Shown piece after piece: positions 58,701-64,000 of a stretch of DNA of 64,000 bases. The translations under genes and the position numbers were made by a program. A model generated the notes under the pieces. That model searched no databases, had not been told where the DNA came from, and saw only the letters and a program-made list of their open reading frames with translations. Every line of letters starts with the position of its first letter. The stretch's first letter is position 1. The DNA comes from Mangifera indica (Eukaryota > Streptophyta > Magnoliopsida > Sapindales > Anacardiaceae). The stretch spans positions 1-64,000 of the forward strand of contig NW_025401134.1 of NCBI RefSeq assembly GCF_011075055.1, in the 5' to 3' direction.

Positions 58701-61700
58701 TAGCAAAGAAATGTGGTGAATATGGTGGCTTTAACTTTACATTTTTGTTCCCTTTAGGTGTTTAGATGTTTTGTTAATATTCATGGTTTTAACCTTTTGT
58801 ATCCATTAATCCTCACCTTTACCCAAAGCCCCATTACAACCTAAAATAAAGTCCTTTTGATTTATGCATGTATATAATCTAAGTGGTGGAGATTTGGTGC
58901 ATGAGCAAGCTTATGGTAGAATGTTTGCATTGGAAGAATTTGAGCGAAACACCGGACCATTAAACACATGAGTGATATGAGTGATAACCGTGAGGATGAT
59001 TCACCAAAGCTTTATACATGCTTTAGAATGCGATTATCTTGATTTGTCTTTATGCATACTTCCTTGTAAAGTTTGATAATGATGTGTGTTGATGCTTGAA
59101 TCTTGGTTGGGTTGAATCTTAAGGTGTGTGCACTTTTTGGTATCATGAGAAAAGAGATTGATGGAACATTTTCGTGTTTGCTTTGTTTTTGCTTTGTTTT
59201 TGTTTTACTCGAGGACGAGCAAAAGATAAGTGTGGGGGAATTTGATAAGGCCATTAATTGTTACTATTTTGATTTATAATTCCCTTGTGTTATGTGGAAA
59301 TTTGATTTAATCTAATGGAATTACTTATCTTTTTGCATTTAGGAAGCTTTGAGCAATTTTGGAATAAATAGGGCCAAAAAGAGGAAAAACTGCAGCAGAT
59401 ATATTAAACTGAAAATTTCGTAATGCAGACTAGGCGTGGGCACGTGAAAGATGAGAGCAGAATCCGGAAAGCAGATCTGAACGTCCAGATCTGTTGCAAG
59501 AGTCCAGAAAATATTAAGATTTGCTTCCTAGGAAAAGGATAATCACCAGCTGGAAAAGAGGATTAATTGAGCTAAATAAGGAATGATATTTTTGGAAGAA
59601 GGATTTATATTAAAAATATATATCTTTTCCTTTTCCTTTCTTTTTGGGAAGATATGTATCACTTTGCTTGATTGGATTAGGAGATTAGGATTAGTTTCAA
59701 TTTCCAGATTTTTAGTAGGAAGAAAATATATATAAACTCTTATTTTTATTTGAGAATGATCATCCATTGTAGAGAGAGAATTAGAGAGCAAAACATGTTC
59801 TACAGTGGCTGAGTAATTTATCTTGGTTGAAGGGATCTGAAACCATGGAACTACAATGATTGTGAGATTTATTTTTGTTCTTTAATGCATCTTTTAATTA
59901 TTTGAGTATTGGTTATCTTTCTGAATTATTTTTCATGATTGTGTTGGTTGATTTCTAATATGCGCAATTAGTTTATCAATTAATATAATCTATTGCTAGT
60001 TTAGGTGCTGAATCCGTAATTGTTCAATCCACCTAATCGAAGTGGCAACTAGGTTTATCGTTTGCTGCGTCAGAAACTTTAAATCCTAGGAAAATAATCA
60101 ACTGGATTAAATGCAACTTCGTACGTTTGTGTTGTCTTGCTTCGTTGGTCTTTCTAATTCGTAATGCTATTGTTTAATTAAATTCGAGATCGTATCCGAA
60201 TTATTAATCAATAAGGGTTAATTGGAATACATGTTTTTGGTTAACTAATCGTAAGGAATGACAGGTAAATTTAATACCACAACGAATATTCAATTAATTA
60301 ATTTGATATTTTGTTTCGATGATCAATCGTAGTTCCAATGGTGGATGTGACCGAAGACCAAGGTTTGTTAAATCAATTTATTCCTTTTAGATTACTTTTC
60401 TGAATTTTTATTTATTGTTTTCCATTATAATTTGCATTCAGTTCAAAACCCCCCTTTTTATTTCTTTGTTTCGATTATTTGTAACGATGTACTAATCAAG
60501 GCTCTTCGAGGGATCGATCTCTACTTTCCTTTACTACATTTTTGTTACAGGAATTTAGGATTTAATTTGGGTGTCAACGACAGCACGTACCAACAATATT
60601 GTTTTATCAGTTAAGGTTTGCTTTATTATCCGGTTCTGAATGTTTATTTATTATTTTGGCTTGCAGGTTTCAGGAAAACCTACTGATGTAAAGAAGATTC
60701 AGACAACAATAGCAAACCAATTGGGTCTAAAATTCAGAAACGAAGACGAAAGTGAAATGGCAGATAAGATATATTCAAGAATGAAGGATAAGAATATCCT
60801 TTTAATTCTAGATAATATTTGGGAAGCTCTAGAGCTTGATAAGACAATAGGAATTCCTTGCGAAGATGAACGTGGAAGAAATAAACTTTTATTTACAACA
60901 AGAGACTTAGATGTGTTGGAGAGGATGGGCTCCACAAATAATTTCAGGATGGGCATTTTAAATGAAGAAGAAGCTTGGACCTTATTCACCAAAATGGCAG
61001 CCTTTGACAGGTAGATTTGTTGTAGAACTTTTATTTGTATCTTTTATTGCTTAACTCATAAAATATTAAAGTAATCATTTGTCATTAAAAGATAAGCTTA
61101 TTTATGACATCAGTTCTATATATTATCAAAGTAAAGGTTTAGCTTAAGTTAGTTAAGTCTAAGGGATTGTCCTGTTGTCGAATTAGAAATTTGTTATTAT
61201 ATTTGTCATATAAAAGCATAGTTTTAATATATATAGGAGGAATATTATTTGACATTATAAGTAGAACTCATTTAGATAAAAATTTTTTGATTAATTTATT
61301 TGGAAATGAGTTAAATTCAACATTTAGAACTTTTCTTGTTTTTAAATCCAAAGTATACATGTAAAATGAAAATCAATTTGTATAATCCTAGATTTCTTTG
61401 CAGGTGATGTTATTCAAACACATAGATTGGATTCTCTACCGAATGATGTTTGTAAGGAATACAAGGGTTTACCTATTGTCATTTGTACAATAGGAAAAGC
61501 ATTAAAAAATAAAAATCGTTTATCTTTTTGGAGTTGTGCATTGCAAGAATTAAGAAAACCCTCTCCAACAAAGTACTCAGCACTCCTAGATAAGGAATAC
61601 AAGAATATTGCCTTAAGTTATGAGTATTTAAAAGATGAGGAACTTAGGAAAACGTTTTTAATTTCTAGTCTAATAGAAAATAATACTTCAATTTCAGACT

Positions 61701-64000
61701 TGTTCAAACATGTTGTGTGTTTGGATGTATTTGGTAGAGCTAATTTGACAATGGAAGAAGCACGACTTAGACTAGATAAATTGGTTTACAACCTCAAAGA
61801 TGCTTGTTTATTGCTTGATGGGTTCAAAAACGGCCAATTTGCTATGCATGATGTTGTTCGTGATGTTGCCACAACAATTGCATATGTGGATCACTATGTG
61901 TTTACAACAAGAAATGACGTTGAACAGGAATGGAAAAATAAAGACAAACTCAAGAAATGCACAAAGATCTTCTTACTTGATAATAGTACTATTATTAGTA
62001 AACTTTGGCCAAATGATTTCGATTGTCCAAATCTTGAATATTTTCATATGACCAAGATGTGGAACTCTTCTTTCAAAATCCCAGAGGACTTCTTCACAGT
62101 GATGCCAAAGCTTAGAGTGTTGAATTTGGTTAGACTACAACAATCGTCATTGCCATCATTAATTCATTGTTTGACAAACCTTCAAACATTGTGTTTAAGG
62201 AATAGCAGCATGGAAGGTGTTTCTATTATTGGAAAGCTTAATAAGCTAAAGGTCCTTAGCTTGCAACATTTTAACATTAAGGAGTTTTCTACGGAAATGG
62301 GTCAATTAACTCAATTAAGACTATTAGATTTGAGCTATTGTTGTCATTTGAAAGTTATTGCTCCAAATGTGATATCAAAATTATCCAATTTGGAAGAACT
62401 TTATTTGGAGGCGTGCCCTATTCAGTGGAAGATTGAAGTACTTGAGGAATTGAAGCTCTTGTCTAACCTCGTCAGTGTAGAATTGGAAATTAAAGATCAC
62501 AAGGTTTTGCCTGAAAACTTCTTTTCTAGAAAGCTTATAAGGTACAAAATATTAGTAGAATATTGGCGGTACCCATATCCAAAAATTAGTGAACAAGAGT
62601 GTTTGATGATATTGAAATTGATGATCAATCCTACCATCTACTGGGAAAAATTATGCGGAATCAAGAATGTTGAACTCTTATGCTTAACCGAATATGAAGA
62701 TGATGACGATGAGGATGAGGACGATCTTGAGCATTCAAAATTCAATTTGCAGTCCAATGAAATCACACCGCTTTTTAATAAGAAGGTTTGATTTACTATA
62801 ACTTCTTGTATATTATATATTTATATTCGTATTTTCTTTTAGTTTTATTCTCATTTGTTAACACAAAGTTGTAGTATTCTCACTTGCATTTTTTTTTACT
62901 AGTGACTTAAATTTTCAAATTCAGTTCAATTTCATTATCAAGTACTATTCTTTAATTTTTCTCATGTGAGTTCATAAATATTGAAGCAACAATTAACTTT
63001 GATTGTAGGTTATCTTTTTTGATTTAAAGGTCTTGGTATTGAAGAATATTATTTCTAGAAAGATTTGGGACAGCCAACTTCCATCATCCTTTCAAAATTT
63101 GAAAGAATTGATATTGTGCAGATGTACAAAGATAAAATTTGTGTTTCCTTATACCATAACCAAAGACCTCCAGCAACTCCAATATCTTGAGATAAAGGAT
63201 TGTATTGATTTAGAGGAAATTGTTGCTACAGAAGAAATAACAGAAGCAGCTGCTAGTTTTGTCTTTCCTCAAGTAACCTTTTTGGAGCTTAAAAATCTAC
63301 CGGAACTTGCAACTTTTTATCCTGGAATACATACTTCAAAATGGCCTAAGTTGAAAAAGTTGGTGGTGAAAGATTGTGACAAATTTAAGTTGTTCAATTC
63401 AGAACCAAATTCTTTGTGCTTGGACCAGAAGGTATGGGTATCTAATTTTGTTCATTTTCAAAATTCAAAAAATCTTCTTTATATGTATAAATTCAAAACA
63501 ACTGAATTATCATGATAAATGCTTGCTTCTGTAGTTAATATTTTTAGAGAAAAAAAAAATACATTGTTAATATTATGGAATGTCATGATAAATGCATGAG
63601 TTAATTATTTCTTTTTAAGATTTTGAAACAACAATTAACTTTGACTGCAGGTTCACTTTCGTGATTTAGAGGTCTTAGACTTGAAGAATATTAGTTTTGA
63701 AAAGATTTGGGATAGCCAACTTTCAACTTCTTATCAAAATTTGACACACTTGACCTTATTTGAATGTGATAAAATAAAATATGTGTTTCCTTTGTCAATA
63801 GCCAAAAGCCTCCAACAACTCCAACACCTTGAGTTAACAAGTTGTAAGGTTTTAGAGAGAATTGTTGCTCCAGAAGAAGGAACAGAAGCAGTTGCCAATT
63901 TTTCCTTTCCACAGGTAACCAAAGTGAAGCTTAAATATCTACCAGAGTTTACAGATTTCTATCTTGGAATACATACTTCAGAATGGCCAAAATTGAAAGA
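52142..64000 (+). CDS. CC-NBS-LRR disease resistance gene (RPS5/At4g27190-like), runs off window
   Basis: Intracellular immune receptor of the CNL class. Exon 1 (52142-52786) encodes a coiled-coil domain (about residues 30-95) and the P-loop GMGGLGKTT (residues 185-193). Exon 2 (60667-61010) has kinase-2 (ILLILDNIWEALEL) and RNBS-B (KLLFTTRDLDVL). Exon 3 (61404-62785) has GLPI, the MHD motif (FAMHDVVRDVA) and leucine-rich repeats. Exons 4 (63009-63431) and 5 (63651 to beyond the edge) add further LRRs. Intron 1 is 7.9 kb because it holds a retrotransposon; its donor (GAG/GTGAAG) and acceptor (TTGCAG/GTT) are intact and in phase. The exon 2 to 3 join with canonical sites gives AGG TGA, an immediate stop, so the gene may be a pseudogene. 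The 3' end is outside the window. Confidence 0.85.
52804..52808. repeat. Target-site duplication ACAAT, left of Athila-like element
   Basis: ACAAT, repeated at 60593-60597. Confidence 0.9.
52809..54158 (+). repeat. Athila-like 5' LTR
   Basis: TGATAAGGCCATTAATTG to ACAGCACGTACCA, 1350 bp. The antisense 82-codon frame (53109-53357) recurs identically in the other LTR and is not a gene. Confidence 0.95.
54164..54181 (+). other. Primer-binding site (tRNA-Asp type)
   Basis: TGGCGCCGTTGCTGGGGA, one mismatch from the complement of the 3' end of plant tRNA-Asp(GTC). This primer is characteristic of Athila and related elements. Confidence 0.85.
54195..56171 (+). CDS. Athila-like gag-protease
   Basis: 658 codons from ATG 54195, 13 bases after the primer site. 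Capsid domain from about residue 60 (RELAAPNLNQQPHCITFPNL; GEDPHKHLKEFHVVCTGMKP; WHEMKRLFLQKFFPASRAAS; EICGIRQHTGESLYKYWERF). A CCHC zinc knuckle is at residues 300-313 (CGICSVGGHPTDMC). A Gln/Asn-rich stretch and a coiled region follow. The protease site is DLGAS at residue 611, the Athila variant of DSG. TAG at 56169-56171 falls where Gln is expected and the frame continues after it, so protease is cut short by one substitution. Gag is intact. Confidence 0.92.
   Translation: MFVTRSLKQASLQFDPEIEKTAKGLRKEAKRRLQAHKSVHETEENMAENQTLRELAAPNLNQQPHCITFPNLDVNTTFELKSGLIHLLPIFRGSAGEDPHKHLKEFHVVCTGMKPNGVTEEQIKMRAFPFSLKDDAQDWLYYLPAGSITTWHEMKRLFLQKFFPASRAASIRKEICGIRQHTGESLYKYWERFKKLCASCPHHQISDQLLIQYFYEGLLSNERNIIDAASGGALADKTPEAARNLIAIMASNSQQFGNRLDHSSRHVNEVNVSSLERRLDDLTTLVRQMAIGKTKVTQVCGICSVGGHPTDMCPTLQEDCFENANAMDGFLGQQQRNHNYNPYSNTYNSGWRDHLNFRYGNANANQPSNNFQPYQQPYIPRQQQPNQNSDSGTSLEDIVKTLATNTVKFQQETRMSIQNLENQMSQMATVISRLEAQNSSKLPSQTVMNPKENVSAIMLSRKELEMPIKAQPAPAQPAENREELTTENNSSEKVAAGKYPSFSEYKPVPPFPEALKLKYECNADLYETFRDCEVNIPLFDAIKQVPQYAKFFKELCTLKRKQKLKRYEKIKVGENVSAIIRKNLPEKCKDPGMFCIPCTIGGTKIEKVMLDLGASINVMSYSIYSALNLGPLEKTGTVIQLADKSNVYPKGLIEDVLV
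56172..56882 (+). pseudogene. Protease end, linker and integrase tail of Athila-like element
   Basis: It continues in frame after the TAG: SADFYVLDMENND, APILLRRPFLKTAKTKIDVH, EFNGEAVQFNIYDAMKY. The linker before RT (LELKPLPNHLKYVYLGDGKI; NEQQEEKLVQ) is followed directly by KVFQVNGHRLKLFYKG and then EVELKDPG, the last residues of integrase. In the older relative these two blocks are separated by about 2.7 kb (18490-21160). The fusion point is about 56745-56760. Confidence 0.88.
56883..59242 (+). other. Long 3' non-coding region of Athila-like element
   Basis: 2.36 kb without a supported gene. It starts with the conserved GCTACTTGGGAGGCAACCCA (56930-56949). It contains a second G-rich tract (AGTGTGGGGGAGGGTG near 57648), pyrimidine-rich stretches, an A/G-rich run (58609-58690), and ends in AAGTGTGGGGGAATTT, the polypurine tract. 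Frames 57625-57918 and 58574-58765 are low-complexity. Confidence 0.7.
59227..59242 (+). other. Athila-like polypurine tract
   Basis: AAGTGTGGGGGAATTT immediately before the 3' LTR start. Confidence 0.85.
59243..60592 (+). repeat. Athila-like 3' LTR
   Basis: 1350 bp, nine visible differences from 52809-54158, followed by ACAAT (60593-60597). Confidence 0.95.
60593..60597. repeat. Target-site duplication ACAAT, right of Athila-like element
   Basis: ACAAT, identical to 52804-52808. Confidence 0.9.
60667..61010 (+). CDS. CNL exon 2: kinase-2 and RNBS-B
   Basis: It starts after TTGCAG with GTT in phase 0: VSGKPTDVKKIQTTIANQLG, then kinase-2 and RNBS-B, ending LFTKMAAFD. The donor AG/GTAGAT at 61011 is the only GT near the end. 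See the finding on the exon 2/3 junction. Confidence 0.8.
61404..62785 (+). CDS. CNL exon 3: GLPI, MHD and leucine-rich repeats
   Basis: Frame: GDVIQTHRLDSLPNDVCKEY, KGLPIVICTIGKAL, then ALSYEYLKDEELRKTFLISS, FAMHDVVRDVA, and LRRs such as LRVLNLVRLQQSSLPSL and LKVLSLQHFNIKEF. An acidic patch EDDDDEDEDD is near the end. Donor AAG/GTTTGA at 62786, phase 0. The only in-frame problem is its join to exon 2. Confidence 0.85.
63009..63431 (+). CDS. CNL exon 4: LRR module
   Basis: 423 bp, exactly 141 codons, phase 0 at both ends. FFDLKVLVLKNIISRKIWDS; LKELILCRCTKIKFVFPYTI; LQQLQYLEIKDCIDLEEIVA; ending LCLDQK/GTATGG. Confidence 0.85.
63651..64000 (+). CDS. CNL exon 5: LRR module, truncated by window
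   Basis: It follows GACTGCAG. HFRDLEVLDLKNISFEKIWD; HLTLFECDKIKYVFPLSIAK; LQQLQHLELTSCKVLERIVA, open to the edge. It is a tandem paralogue of exon 4, phase 0. Confidence 0.83.

Larger units (their letters stand above)
52809..60592 (+). mobile_element. Athila-like Ty3/gypsy element lacking pol, inside CNL intron 1
   Basis: A 7784-bp element with two 1350-bp LTRs, ACAAT duplications, a tRNA-Asp primer site, gag and protease, and a polypurine tract. I counted nine differences between the LTRs, so insertion is recent. RT, RNase H and most of integrase are missing: the frame passes from the pre-RT linker straight to the integrase tail near 56750. It resembles the gag-only class of non-autonomous elements, which need enzymes from a related full element. 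It is in the same orientation as the host gene, 22 bp after the donor of intron 1. Confidence 0.95.

Noticed and set aside
58574..58765. Lys/Glu-rich frame
   Set aside because: Translation of an A/G-rich run; no domain.

Overview
The window looks like nuclear DNA of a flowering plant, most likely a eudicot. It is AT-rich, has spliced genes with GT-AG introns, and carries a coiled-coil NBS-LRR resistance gene. It is dominated by LTR retrotransposons of plant Ty1/copia and Ty3/gypsy lineages, primed by tRNA-iMet or tRNA-Asp type primer-binding sites. I cannot name the species. All homologies are from reading the translations; no database search was run.

Layout. 1-13430: old minus-strand copia material. 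Decayed gag-pol (about 2750-6240) and a second gag cut by the window edge (1-1065) are joined to three copies of a 1.3-1.7 kb LTR-like unit and two copies of a 2.1 kb leader-like unit. A 786-bp foldback Mutator-like element with a 9-bp target duplication sits in one leader copy. 13431-28417: heavily decayed gypsy layers. These are two copies of a protease-plus-LTR module, a nearly complete but stop-ridden Athila-like gag-pol (15966-21260) with its 3' LTR, and two minus-strand gypsy gag remnants. 28418-33233: a bounded copia element with TATAT target duplications. 33234-35382: LINE ORF1 without ORF2. 35383-38870: a minus-strand copia gag-protease fragment carrying an Athila-type solo LTR with ATGGT duplications. 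39953-41233: first three exons of a PGAP3/Per1-like gene, minus strand. 42237-47718: first three exons of a 20S proteasome alpha-3-like gene, minus strand, whose third exon is split by a young chromodomain gypsy element (42283-47391, AACTC duplications). 47719-52141: AT-rich DNA with a degraded gene fragment and repeats.

52142 to the right edge: a CC-NBS-LRR resistance gene on the plus strand. Its first intron contains a complete 7.8-kb Athila-like element (52809-60592, ACAAT duplications) that keeps gag and protease but has lost reverse transcriptase, RNase H and most of integrase. The intron's splice sites remain intact. Exons 4 and 5 are tandem copies of one LRR-bearing exon. The exon 2/exon 3 boundary does not splice in frame with canonical sites, so the gene may be broken there.

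The only gene that could be close to functional is the resistance gene; the PGAP3 and proteasome sequences are truncated. I found no RNA genes, CRISPR arrays or novel enzyme system. The notable biology is the nesting of mobile elements, two neighbouring 5' gene fragments on one strand, a long foldback DNA element, and a resistance-gene intron grown by a recently mobile, pol-deficient retrotransposon.
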